From Spirogloea muscicola (taxonomy: Eukaryota; Streptophyta; Zygnematophyceae; Spirogloeales; Spirogloeaceae), in the NCBI GenBank assembly GCA_009602725.1, contig WELB01000035.1:99803-133513 (forward strand): 33,711 bases of DNA, read 5' to 3'. The notes under the pieces are model-generated. The model was not told where the DNA came from. It worked only from the letters and a program-made list of their open reading frames with translations, and did no database searches. Each line of letters starts with the position of its first letter. The stretch's first letter is position 1. The translations under genes were made by a program, and so were the position numbers. This document shows, in pieces, positions 12,123 through 21,713 of this stretch.

Positions 12123-13332
12123 ATGGCCCGCTTCGCCGTCGCCGTCCTGGTCCTGGCCTTCGCCGCCTCGGCCTTCGCCACCTGCACCCCGGCCGGCTCC
12201 ACCTACTTCGGTGGTGCCACCTCCGTCCAGGCCCTGGAGAACCAGGTCCTCAGCACCTACGGCATCTATGGCTGCTACGCCTCCGTCGGGTGAGTGACGG
12301 CCTTGCCCGGGTTGCCCAAGCCACCGTCTGCTCAGCTGCTGGTGTGCTCGACGCACAGGGCCACCAGCACTCGGGTCACAGCTACGCTCCGTGCAGGCCC
12401 ACGACCCGTGTCCACGCGCAGCACTCGAATGCGCCCAGGGCTGCTGTCGCCACCTTCTCACGGGCCTGTGTCCTGACGTCGTGCTGCTCCTCTCGCGACC
12501 TCGCAGCTCCGGCGCCGGCTACACCGGCTTCAAGGCCAACACCTACCAGGTCGCCGCGTCCGATGCGGCCATGACCACCGCCCAGGAGTCCGGCCTCGGC
12601 TTCTCCAAGCTCACCATCCCCCAGGGCCTCCAGTCCTACTCCATGCTCTTCAACGGCGCCACCGCCCTCACCCTCTCTTGCCAGAGCCTGGCCGACCTCT
12701 ACTCCGGCTTCTCCACCTCCATCGGTGGCGGTGCCATCACCGTGCCCGTCGCCCGCTCCGACTCCTCCGGTACCACCTTCGTCTTCACCTCCTACCTGAA
12801 CCTGTGCACCGCCGGCGGTGCCCGCCCGTGGCCCTCGACCAAGGTCGGCGAGAGCGGCATCGCCTGGGGCTCCAGCGCCCTGGTCGCCCAGAGCGGCTCC
12901 GGCGGCGTCGCCGCGTACATCTTCTCCCACCCCGGCTCCATCGGCTACCTCGGCACCCCGGTCGCCATCACCTTCGTGACCGGCAACGTGCGCATCGCCG
13001 CCACCAACAACTTGGCCGGCCAGAACTACAAGGGCGACTCCTGCTCCGTGACCGGCGCCATCCCGGTGTCCGTGCCCGCCGCCACCGCCACCTGGTCCGG
13101 CGTCAACACCATCTACCAGCCCGGCTCCGGCGTCTGCCCCATGGTGTCCTTCGTGTACATCTGGGCCCGCCAGACCTACCCCGCCGGCACCCCCACCGCC
13201 ACCGCCACCAAGGCTTTCCTCAACTTCATGTTCTCCACCGCCGGCCAGAACCTCCTCCCCCCCCTCAACTTCGTCAAGGACCCCAGCAGCCTCATCACCC
13301 AGAACACCAACGCGGTGGCCACCATCACGTAA
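12123..13332 (+). CDS. Secreted PstS-like phosphate-binding protein
   Basis: Two exons, 12123-12289 and 12507-13332 (stop TAA), GT-AG intron of 217 bases in phase 2, 330 residues. Residues 1-19 form a clear signal peptide ending AASAFA. The mature protein has the PstS/type 2 periplasmic-binding-protein layout: GSGAG (56-60), QVAASDA (70-76), SLADLYSG (115-122), and the strongest mark, R138-SDSSGTTFVFTSY, matching the R..DGSGTSFVFTSY phosphate-contact loop of bacterial PstS. A C-terminal FLNFMFSTAGQ helix also matches. The role inferred is capture of phosphate in the wall or periplasmic space. No ABC partner is nearby. Codons end almost always in C or G, unlike the sirtuin gene, which suggests high expression or a different origin. 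A truncated paralogue lies at 16148. The ligand could be another oxyanion. Confidence 0.87.
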
Positions 13333-14187
13333 ATTGCTCTGTGATCTTTGGCAGCTGCTAGGCAATGTAGTCACTGCACCAATTTTGACACTGAGATACT
13401 CATACAAACTATGAAACATGGATGTTCTTTGACTTTGGTACATTGATGAAAGAGCAAGGGTTTAAAATGATATTCGCATTGTCCGCATTCTCGCAATCCT
13501 CAAGACAGGCAGTATTGACATCTGATCTCAAAGTCATGCACACTGTACAATTTCTGACATTTAAACTCAAAAGTGCATGCACCCTGTACAAAGTCTCTCA
13601 AAGACAACCCATCTCACACATACATCTGAAACCCAAACCCCAAAACCCTATAACACTACAACCTAAAACGTGACACTACATCTTCATTGAGTTGCTGTGG
13701 TTAAAAGTCTTGATTTCTCGCAACATACTCACGTAAATCCACTGTCCAAAAACCTCACCTACTTCAAGCAAGCTCATACCAATGCAAACGTTCTCGGCAA
13801 ACTCACATGACGTCAGTGTCCAAGAACCTTATCTACTCCAAGCAAGCTGGTATCAATGTTCCCAATGATGTCCAAACTCCCATATCGAAAACATCTCGCC
13901 TGTTACATGAGAAAGTAGCGTTGATACATCCAAACCACATGTCGCACCCTTCCACCTTTGCGCATATCTCAGTCTATTAGGCATACGACGAATCACTATT
14001 CTCTGCTGTAGAACCACAAATTGCTGCAACCATCTTCCTCTTGCACATCATGCCTTGCCAATGGAACACCACTGTATCTCAGCTCCTTTTCTGTCCTCCT
14101 TATGACTTGAAATTGATGTGATTTATGGTGAGCCTTTCAGCTTCCAGATTCGTTTCCACACCTTCCGCGTTGTTGCAGTTGCCACAA
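13333..14187. other. AT-richer intergenic stretch, no gene recognised
   Basis: Base composition falls sharply after the PstS-like stop codon. It contains a run of A/C-rich sequence (about 13624-13672) with CCCTA/CCTAAA fragments, too irregular to call a telomere repeat. No exons were recognised. Confidence 0.5.
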
Positions 14188-14499
14188 TGGGAAGCTTGTT
14201 CTAAATGACCATAGGCCATTCAAAATCTGCTTTAACAAAGTGCACATGAACAATGACCTAGTCCGCTCAAAACTTGCTACACAAAATGCACATGAACAAC
14301 ATAGTTTGTGGTTGTCTCCTCTGCGGTCTTATAGTTTGGACATTGGGAAGCTTGTTCTAAATGACCATAGGCCATTCAAAATCTGCTTTAACAAAGTGCA
14401 CATGAACAATGACCTAGTCCGCTCAAAACTTGCTACACAAAATGCACATGAACAACATAGTTTGTGGTTGTCTCCTCTGCGGTCTTATAGTTTGGACAT
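14188..14499 (+). repeat. Perfect tandem duplication, 156-base unit, two copies
   Basis: 14188-14343 and 14344-14499 read identically by eye. Each unit contains an internal near-repeat (TGCACATGAACAA occurs twice). The open frame across it repeats its own protein sequence and has no known domain, so it is not called as a gene. Perfect identity suggests a recent event or an assembly duplication. Confidence 0.9.
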
Positions 14500-14614
14500 C
14501 CGCGTCCAAATATCACCGTACACCATACATTCGCAGAAGAAGCCAAGACAACCCCGTCTCCTGCTGCCGGCTCGCTCACGCAGATCCTCAGTATGCGGCT
14601 TTCCGTCTCTCTCC

Positions 14615-15290
14615 AGCTCCCCTGGCTCACGCAGTCCACTCGCGCTCAGGCCGCGCTGTGGCTGCAGCCTCTGGTCTCGACGGAGTGCCTCTCTCCCAGC
14701 TGCTGCTTACTCGGACTTGCTGCTGCTCACTCGTGGGTGGTACTGAGCTTCCATCTGCGGTCGTGTAATGTCTAGCTGTGTGGTTTCCCTTTTCGGCACC
14801 CTCTGGCTCTTCAGACCTTGTCCGTTCTTCTCGGGCAGTCCACTCGCGCGCAGGCCGCGCTGTGGCTGCAGCCTCTGGTCTCGACGGAGTGCCTCACTCG
14901 TATGTACTGAGTGGTCCAGTCCATCCTCTCCCCATTCTGACAAAGCATCTTCAGGCCCCTTCGTAGCTCCTAAGCGCTTTCATGCCCCTCCGTCATTAGC
15001 CCCTTCGAACCTTTGCCAATTCTTTTCGGGCTGGCTTTTCACAGCCCTTGCCCCCATTGGGAGTACCACTTCCTCTGGGTCTCGACGGAGTGCCTCTTTC
15101 CCAGCTGCGACTTACTGGGACTTGCTGCTCACTCGTGGGTACTACTGAGCTTCCATCTGCGGTCGAGTAGTGCCCGTGTGTAAATTTTCTTTTCGGCACC
15201 CTTTGGCTCTTTGGACCTTGTCCAACCTTTTCGGGCTGGCCTTTCCCAGCCCCTACATTCTATGGAGAGCAATTTCTTCTCCCCGTGGGG
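14615..15290 (+). repeat. Mixed repeat cluster (CTCACTCGTGG motif and GGCTGGC elements)
   Basis: A unit with AGTCCACTCGCGC, AGGCCGCGCTGTGGCTGCAG and TCTCGACGGAGTGCCTC occurs near 14630 and 14836, and its end again near 15080. CTCACTCGTGGG-TACTGAGCTTCC occurs near 14726 and 15130. GGCTGGC elements lie near 15028 and 15230. Upstream of the latter, TTGGACCTTGTCCAA forms a small inverted repeat. No gene is supported. Confidence 0.65.
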
Positions 15291-15339
15291 CGCGGGGCGG
15301 GAGGAGCCGGCTCTCGCCTCAACCGTCCGCATCGGGCGG

Positions 15340-15891
15340 TCGAAGGAACCCGTCTAAGGAACACGCGCTTCCGTGGGTTCCGGACATCGCAGCGGGCGCT
15401 GGCTTTTCCAGCCCCTATCCTCAATGGGCGAGCCTTCTTCTTGCTGGGGACCTGGCACAAATGCCCAGCGCACAAGAAGTCGCCCTAGTCGCAGGGAAGG
15501 GGGGGCAACAACGCCCCCGAGGCTGGCCAACTGGTGCCCCTCCCGTTGGTCACCCACATCCCAGCAGAGCATTCCTGCAACGCGCTCTGCTGCGAAATCA
15601 GTTCTTTTTCGGCACCTCTTTCTTGGGCTTGGGATGTTGTCCATTCTTTTTGGGCTGGCTTTGCCAGCCACTCTTCTCTATGGGCGAGCACTTTCCTTGA
15701 AATCTACGGCGGGCACCCCGGGCTGACCGTGGGGCCCGCATCCCGGGCCGGCCAGCCGGCAAGGGAGGCGACTGTGCTCGGGCGGGGAGTCGGCCGTTGC
15801 ACGGCCCTGCTGCGATTTGGCGAGGGGCCTGCGCGCCCGGGGAGAGCGGAGGACACGGCCCGGATGCTCCGGATCCAGCGGCCACGGCGCA

Positions 15892-15922
<31 letters not shown>

Positions 15923-16147
15923 GAGGCGGCGCCGGGCTCGGCGGACGAATCTTAGCGGGGCGCGGCGTGGCAGCACGGTGGCGCGAAGGAGCGGCTGCCT
16001 GCCCACCGGCTGCCTACCGAAGTGGCCGCAAACCCTCAAACCCTGAACCCACTGCCCAGTCACGATCACACCTCTCCCTTCCCCACCACCGCTCTCACCT
16101 CACACCCTCGCCGCCCACGCTCCCCCGCACCCCCAACGCCAGGCGCC
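15340..16147 (+). repeat. Duplicated block C, upstream region of the truncated PstS-like copy
   Basis: Colinear with block B but interrupted twice by GGCTGGC-type sequence: a partial one at about 15397-15450 and a complete one at 15600-15698. It keeps the CGG microsatellite (about 15890-15930) and the leader before the ATG (GCCAGGCGCCATGGCC). Confidence 0.75.
15600..15698 (+). mobile_element. GGCTGGC element insertion with 6-base target duplication
   Basis: A 99-base insert begins AGTTCTTTTTCGGC and ends GCACTTTCCTT. It is flanked by GAAATC at 15594-15599 and 15699-15704. The matching place in block B has a single GAAATC (11714-11719) and no insert, that is, an empty site. The insert contains GGGCTGGCTTTGCCAGCC, a self-complementary core. 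It has no coding capacity and no obvious terminal inverted repeats. It is likely a non-autonomous mobile element of unknown class. Confidence 0.7.
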
Positions 16148-16379
16148 ATGGCCCACTTCGCCGTCGCCGCCCTGATCCTTGCCTTCGCCGCCTCGGCCTT
16201 CGCTGCCTGCTCCCCGTCCGGCTCCACCTACTTCGCTAGTGCCGACTCCGTCAAGATCATCGAGGACCAGCTCCTCAGCACCTATGGCACCTATGGCTGC
16301 TATGCCTCCGTCGAGTGAGTAGTGGCCTTGCTTGATATGTTCTCAAGCCACCGTCTGCTCCGCTGCAAAAAGCCCCCTG
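16148..16379 (+). pseudogene. PstS-like paralogue, exon 1 only, truncated by telomere
   Basis: Exon 1 (16148-16314, 167 bases) has the same length as exon 1 of the intact gene and encodes a similar signal peptide and N-terminus (MAHFAVAALILAFAASAFA, then CSPSGSTYF). A GTGAGT donor follows at 16315. The intron can be followed to about 16365 (AAGCCACCGTCTGCTC is shared with the intact gene's intron), then telomere repeat begins. The GSGAG, SDSSGTTF and C-terminal parts are absent. It cannot make a binding protein as it stands. Confidence 0.85.
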
Positions 16380-16914
16380 TTAGGGTTAAGGGTTTAGGGT
16401 TTAGGGATTAGGGATTAGGATTTAGGGTTTAGGGTTTAGGGTTTAGGGTTTAGGGTTTAGGGTTTAGGGTTTAGGGTTTAGGGTTTAGGGTTTAGGGTTT
16501 AGGGTTTAGGGTTTAGGGTTTAGGGTTTAGGGTTTAGGGTTTAGGGTTTAGGGTTTAGGGTTTAGGGTTTAGGGTTTAGGGTTTAGGGTTTAGGGTTTAG
16601 GGTTTAGGGTTTAGGGTTTAGGGTTTAGGGTTTAGGGTTTAGGGTTTAGGGTTTAGGGTTTAGGGTTTAGGGTTTAGGGTTTAGGGTTTAGGGTTTAGGG
16701 TTTAGGGTTTAGGGTTTAGGGTTTAGGGTTTAGGGTTTAGGGTTTAGGGTTTAGGGTTTAGGGTTTAGGGTTTAGGGTTTAGGGTTTAGGGTTTAGGGTT
16801 TAGGGTTTAGGGTTTAGGGTTTAGGGTTTAGGGTTTAGGGTTTAGGGTTTAGGGTTTAGGGTTTAGGGTTTAGGGTTTAGGGTTTAGGGTTTAGGGTTTA
16901 GGGTTTAGGGTTTA
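16380..16914 (+). repeat. TTTAGGG telomere array, about 76 units
   Basis: The array starts with variant units (TTAGGG, TTAAGGG, ATTAGGG, ATTAGGA) and becomes homogeneous TTTAGGG up to 16914. Variants on the inner side and uniform repeats outside are typical of a true telomere. The G-rich strand runs left to right, so the chromosome end points right, at the N. Confidence 0.95.
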
Positions 16915-16915
16915 N
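16915..16915. other. Single N at the telomere end, probable false scaffold join
   Basis: A uniform telomere array ends here and unrelated sequence starts with a partial R1 repeat. A real chromosome would stop at this point, so left and right of the N probably come from different chromosome ends or arms. Confidence 0.75.
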
Positions 16916-17081
16916 TAGTCAATTGCCGTCCGGTATTCGAGCGTCAGCTAGCGACCTCTATGTGCTGACTCGTGGTTACTGAGCGGGTCAGCTTAGCAGC
17001 AGGTGACGTACATTTGTCCAATGTGCTTGCCTTTGTACTTGGCCACACATGGCCTCCCCATCTCTTAATATACACGCATTT
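16916..17081 (+). repeat. Dispersed repeat R1, third copy
   Basis: Matches 89-254 with a single substitution and no indel. It ends at 17081, 105 bases before the PhnB-like start codon. It contains a TATA-like TTAATATA (17065-17072), so it may supply promoter sequence to that gene. Confidence 0.85.
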
Positions 17082-17186
17082 CCGCCAGGCGTGCCCGCCC
17101 GACGCCCACGCCCACTCTCGCCTACGTCCCACCTCGCCCACCTCAACTCGCAGCCCATTCCCCATCGTCAAGCCCCTGCCGTCGCA

Positions 17187-17669
17187 ATGCAGGCGCAGAG
17201 GATCACGCCGTTCCTGTGGTTCGACGGCGCCGCCGAGGAGGCGGCGCAGTTTTACGCCGGCGTGTTCCCGGGCGGCCGCGTGCTGGAGGTGTCGCGCTAC
17301 GGCGCGGGCTCTCGGTACCCCGCCGGCACCGCCCTCACCGTCAGCTTCGAGCTGGAGGGCCTGCGCTTCGCGGCGCTCAACGGCGGGCCCGAGTACCACT
17401 TCACCGAGGCCATCTCGCTGGCCGTCAGCTGCGAGACGCAGGAGGAGGTCGACGGGCTGTGGGCCAAGCTCACGGCAGACGGCGGCAAGCCCGGGCGCTG
17501 TGCCTGGCTCAAGGACAAGTTCGGCGTGTCGTGGCAGATCGTGCCGGTGCAGCTGAAGCAGCTGATGAGCGACCCGGACCCGGCCAAGGCGCAGCGCGTG
17601 ATGCAGGCCATGTTGACCATGTCCAAGATTGACATCGCGGGCTTGCAGGCGGCGCACCGCGGCGACTGA
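17187..17669 (+). CDS. PhnB-like glyoxalase/bleomycin-resistance-fold (VOC) protein
   Basis: Intronless, 160 residues, ATG at 17187, stop TGA. The whole length matches the PhnB-like '3-demethylubiquinone-9 3-methyltransferase' family (PF06983 type): ITPFLWFDGAAEEAAQFY at residues 5-22, LNGGPEYHFTEAISLAVSC in the middle, and WLKDKFGVSWQIVP near the end. Members are metal-dependent or binding VOC-fold proteins; most have no proven reaction, so none is claimed. An upstream in-frame ATG at 17049 lies inside repeat R1 and would add a non-homologous tail, so 17187 is preferred. The lack of introns and the bacterial family distribution hint at acquisition from bacteria. GC is very high. No targeting peptide was seen. 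Confidence 0.88.
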   Translation: MQAQRITPFLWFDGAAEEAAQFYAGVFPGGRVLEVSRYGAGSRYPAGTALTVSFELEGLRFAALNGGPEYHFTEAISLAVSCETQEEVDGLWAKLTADGGKPGRCAWLKDKFGVSWQIVPVQLKQLMSDPDPAKAQRVMQAMLTMSKIDIAGLQAAHRGD

Positions 17670-18819
17670 GCGCGGCATGGCCACCTAGACGCTTTCGAGC
17701 ATGCCCACTCAGAACTTATCTCTGCTAGCATTGTTCGCGGCCTCCGCTCCGTGTCTTGCCACCTCGGCCTCATTTGTGGTCAAAGTGGTTCTCTTGTCGG
17801 CAGCTGTGCTGATCGATGGCGAGTGGCCTTGGGCGCCGTTAGCTCTAGTCTTCGGAGGCTGCCTTTCGGTGGGTGGCTCCTTGCATGATCATTATCGTGG
17901 TCAGCAATGACAGGTCGACATGCGTAGCCACTTCATCTAGCTGTTAAGCCAGACTTCAGGCTGCCAAGTCCCTGACACTTGACAGCACCTCATAGCAACA
18001 ATTTTGCGTCGCACTCCATCAAAGGGCTCCCATTGTGTCCTCGCACCAAAAGTGTTTTAACTTCAGGATTGGACTGTCAATGTCCGGGGGATAACTTTTG
18101 ACAATGACTGGGGAATAATAAGCTGACATCACATCAATCTAGTCTCAGCGGTCTTGGCACTCTACCTCTCAGGCCCTTCACAAGCCAATAGCAAGAAGTC
18201 TAATCCACCAACAACTTCCACGACCAGAGCCCAGACTTCAACGAAAGCCACGAGATTGCTGCCAAAAATACCGCATTCACCATCAACAGGTTACAAGCCT
18301 AGGTTGCTGATAGAGCTAGAACTGCGCCCTTGTTCACGCAACGTCCTCCTCCAAATGAGTGACCAGCTGGAAAAGGTGTAGTGACACGATGAAGAGGTGT
18401 GTGATGGACAACACGGGCCTAGAGCGATCACCAAGTTCCTGACAGCTCCCAGCTTGCAAGTTAAGTACATGAGATACAGATATGCCTTCTCACAGGCTAA
18501 GCTCACAGGCTAGCGGCTGTTATGTTGCTGTGACCTATATCCATAGATCGACAGAAAGAATGTGAACATAAAAGACTTCATTGACGAGGTCCTACTTATA
18601 CACTGTACTTAAGTAAACAAGAGATTGAATCAGGCATTTGTGGGTGGCAAATGTTCGTCATGTACAGTGCCTTGCAGGAGCACGATCTCAGCTCCTGCCA
18701 AAGCTGACTCCTGCAGTTTGCAGTCAAACTGCTATCAGCACGGCAACTGCTATCACTCCCCAGTATAACAGCCTACATACCAGAGCCCTCGTCTTGCTCG
18801 CAGGAGAGCTGACTCTAGT
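17670..18819. other. Intergenic, no gene recognised
   Basis: Lies between convergent PhnB-like and RING-CH genes, so it holds two 3' ends. A short frame at 17701-17910 is hydrophobic in part but has no recognised motif. Confidence 0.45.
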
Positions 18820-21147
18820 TCAAGTAAGCTGCGGCAAGAGTCGTGTGGTGGGCGTGGACCCAGATGCTGCAGAGAGGGTGCTTGCCTGCTGCTGGCGGCG
18901 CCTGCGGAAAATATTGAAGGCTCGAATGATAATGTAGCAGGGGACTAAGAAGGCAACAGCTCGAAAGAGCAGTACCTGCCAGGACAAACTCAAGCACATT
19001 AGCTTGATAATAGGACAGACCTTTCTATGTAGGTCAAAATGTGTTGTAGGGGCTGCCTAAACTGTCCTTAGCATGTGGAACCTGTTAATATATCCTTAAA
19101 TAAAAGCGTCATTGCCAAGTTTGAAGCTGGGTACGAGCTCACAGTGAAAATCTCATCATCGCTGTCGTCATCCATTTGGATCATCTGAAGAGCATGCCGC
19201 AGAAGGAGGAGAGCCAGCAGCTGCAGAGCATTCCAGCTTTGAGTAACGGCTCAGCTCCAATTCTCCAGGTCGTGTGGGTGTATCAATATGGATATATTGT
19301 AACATCACATGTTGGGTGTATCACATGTATGGACAATGTAGCATAAAGCAAGTGATAGACGAGGACGATCCACGGGACTTGAGAAGCTCACCGTCAAGGC
19401 TGCTGATCTGAAGTGGGCACCATTATTGTAAACTGCTGTGTAGGTGTCATAATCAAGGTCCAGGAGCTGATGATTGCCAGAATCTATGTGTGCCCTACTG
19501 TTTGTACGGAGAGGGTGTCCTGCTGGAAGGAACCACTGCTCCCTGCAGGTGAGCAAGAAGTACGTATTATTTCATAGACCAAACCCAAGCCTTAGCATCG
19601 TCCTTGGCCGCAGCCAATGCAAAAGTGTAGACTGACCATATGAGTTAGTGAGATGACCTTACCTGAAGTCAATTATGGTTGTTACTGGGTGTTGGGGCAG
19701 CAAAGGTGGTGGAGCAGTGTAGCCAGGCTGATAAGGCTGCAGAGATCCCAAATGCACAACACAATGTGGAAAACATGCTGGTTAAGATTGACATATTTGA
19801 AAACAAACGTAATATCTGCAAGCTTGTAAGTCGACTATGATTCCATCACTTACAACTTCTAAGATAAGGACACATAAACACCGCCTGAATTCATCCCTGC
19901 TTGTGAAGTTCTGAATTAGCTCACCCAAGAAACAGCAGCGCACATTGTCAAGTGAGACAGCGGTCATACCTTGTGGCAAATTTCACAAATCAGGTTACCC
20001 TTCTCCAAACACCACCTCTGAACACATTTGCGGTGGGCATACTGCAAGCAAGCATGCACAGGAGGCACTTCAGGCGGTACACCACAATGTGCACTGACGA
20101 TTGTTGATCATACACAACTAACCCTCCATTGAGCATTGACACAGGCACAAGGGCTCCCCAACTCTACTGCCATCACTCCTGCTTCTTAGTGGAAGACCAG
20201 GACTCTCTAGCCTTGCTAGGAAAAATAAGCTGGTCCTTGGTCAAAAGTGTCTTTCTTGTGGTGCCAATGCTGCTGACGCAATGAGTACAATAGAGTTTTG
20301 TTGTCAGGATAGGTGTTGCCTAGCTGCATGCAAGGCACAGTATGACCAGATTGATTACAACTCAGAAGCTTGTGTTGCAGCGAGTCATCTCTTCTGGCAA
20401 GTAGCAAATCACCTGTAGACTCCCTCTTTTGACCAACTCTGAGCCAGTACCTATGTTGAAGGATGGCAAGGGTAAAGGACGAGCCTACAAGCATCAGGCC
20501 TCCCAATGTTGGGAGCATACCTGAAGACTTCCTCGGCAAGCGCAGGGTGTTTCAAGGTTGCCTGTCTGATCCTCCTCTTGACAGATCCTGCACTCTGCCA
20601 CGACTGCTGGCGTCCTTGCCTCATCAGAGTGTGCACCTACATGGACAAGAGAAGTTGGAGATTGGTCCCCTGCTGACAGATAGAGCCAGGGGAAGACTTG
20701 TGAAGACTTTACAAAACAGCGACACAAGCTGCAGCAAAATCCCTGCCTGGTTCATGAAGTGCCAGTCACTTGCTGGCAAGGCTTCCAAGGTAATAGAAAA
20801 GAACTTAACTTCTCTGGCTCTGGATACGTTGTGATTAAGCATGTGCTGCAAAGACCTTGTCCCATGTCATATTATCACATCACATCACAGGCTACATCGG
20901 ATTACATCAGCATATTACAGCGAGAAATGCAGAGGTACGACGAAGGAAGCGCACCAGTAACAAGCACTGATGTCAGAGTGGGCGACTCCAAGGAAGCCCT
21001 TGCATCGTCTTGTGACTCGTGGGCATTGGCAGAAGGCTCGGCAGGTGACAGTAGCTGGCTGAGGCCTTGCGGCGGCACCTTCTGCCGGCCGTTCCCGTCA
21101 TCGAAATCTATCGTTATGTGCGCAGCCTGGCCATTTGACAGGCCCAT
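18820..21147 (-). CDS. RING-CH (MARCH-type) membrane E3 ubiquitin ligase
   Basis: Seven exons with consistent phases: 21147-20919, 20636-20521, 20041-19970, 19736-19663, 19542-19392, 19220-19143 and 18975-18820 (stop TGA), 291 residues. The C4HC3 RING-CH ligands are C92, C95, C108, C110, H118, C121, C134 and C137 (CRICQEED, CACRGSL, YAHRKCVQRWC, CEICHK). PYQPGYTAPPP follows, typical of the plant/algal family with a DUF3675 tail. Two membrane helices are seen: about 210-224 (LLALLLLRHAL) and 241-258 (VLLFRAVAFLVPCYIII), followed by RRRR. Role: E2-dependent ubiquitination of membrane proteins at an endomembrane. The exon 1 donor and exon 2 acceptor are the least certain; exons 3-7 are firm. Confidence 0.87.
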
Positions 21148-21424
21148 CCAAGGAGCCGAGAAGCGATGCGAAAGCAGGAGACAGCGCCTCCAGAGCCTGC
21201 CACCAAGCTGAGGCTCCCGAGTGGAGGCGCGGCCGACTTCGCTTCTCTAAAGCGGCTGTATCGACCAGCTGACGACGGCCCGGAGTCTCAGAGCTTGAGA
21301 GTGCCAACGCCAGCAGAGGGAGCAGGAGCGCAGGCAGGCAACCCCGGAGCCGGCCGCCGGCGCCTGCAGGCCTGCGCCGGGCCCTGCCTCCCAGAGTACC
21401 ACCGCGCGGCGGTGCGGTCTCTGC

Positions 21425-21487
21425 AGCAGCGAGGCGGCGGCGGCGGCGGAGGCGGCGGAGGCGGCGTTGGCGGAGGCGGAGGCGGGC
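21425..21487 (+). repeat. GGC/GGA microsatellite
   Basis: A run of GGCGGCGGAGGC-type trinucleotides like those in blocks B and C, between the divergent RING-CH and uS5 genes. Frames through it encode only poly-glycine and are not called as genes. Confidence 0.7.
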
Positions 21488-21713
21488 GGCGGGGGCCTGG
21501 GGGCCGGGGCTTTAGGGCGCAGGAAAAGGATTTACGAGCCTGAGGGCGGGGAACGAGCCCAAAACCCTGGACCCCGGTCCCCCCTTACCCGTGCCGAGGG
21601 AGAGCCGTCGATGCGGCCGCACGATCGGGCGGCCGCGAGGGCCCTCGCCTGGCGGGGGGTTAGCGGAGCAAGCCGCCGGGAGGGACCGTCAAGAGAAGGA
21701 CTGCGAAGCCGCG

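Noticed and set aside
12382-13443. 353-codon minus-strand frame
   Set aside because: It is the antisense shadow of the strongly codon-biased PstS-like gene, and its product is a Gly/Ala/Val-rich low-complexity string.
14240-14746. 168-codon protein with internal repeat
   Set aside because: The repeat comes from the perfect 156-base DNA duplication, and no domain or codon bias supports coding.
16380-16914. CRISPR-like periodic array
   Set aside because: Seven-base units with no spacers, in a eukaryotic context; it is a telomere.
17049-17186. N-terminal extension of the PhnB-like protein from the upstream ATG
   Set aside because: The first codons lie in repeat R1 and the rest is Pro-rich without homology, while family similarity begins at 17187.
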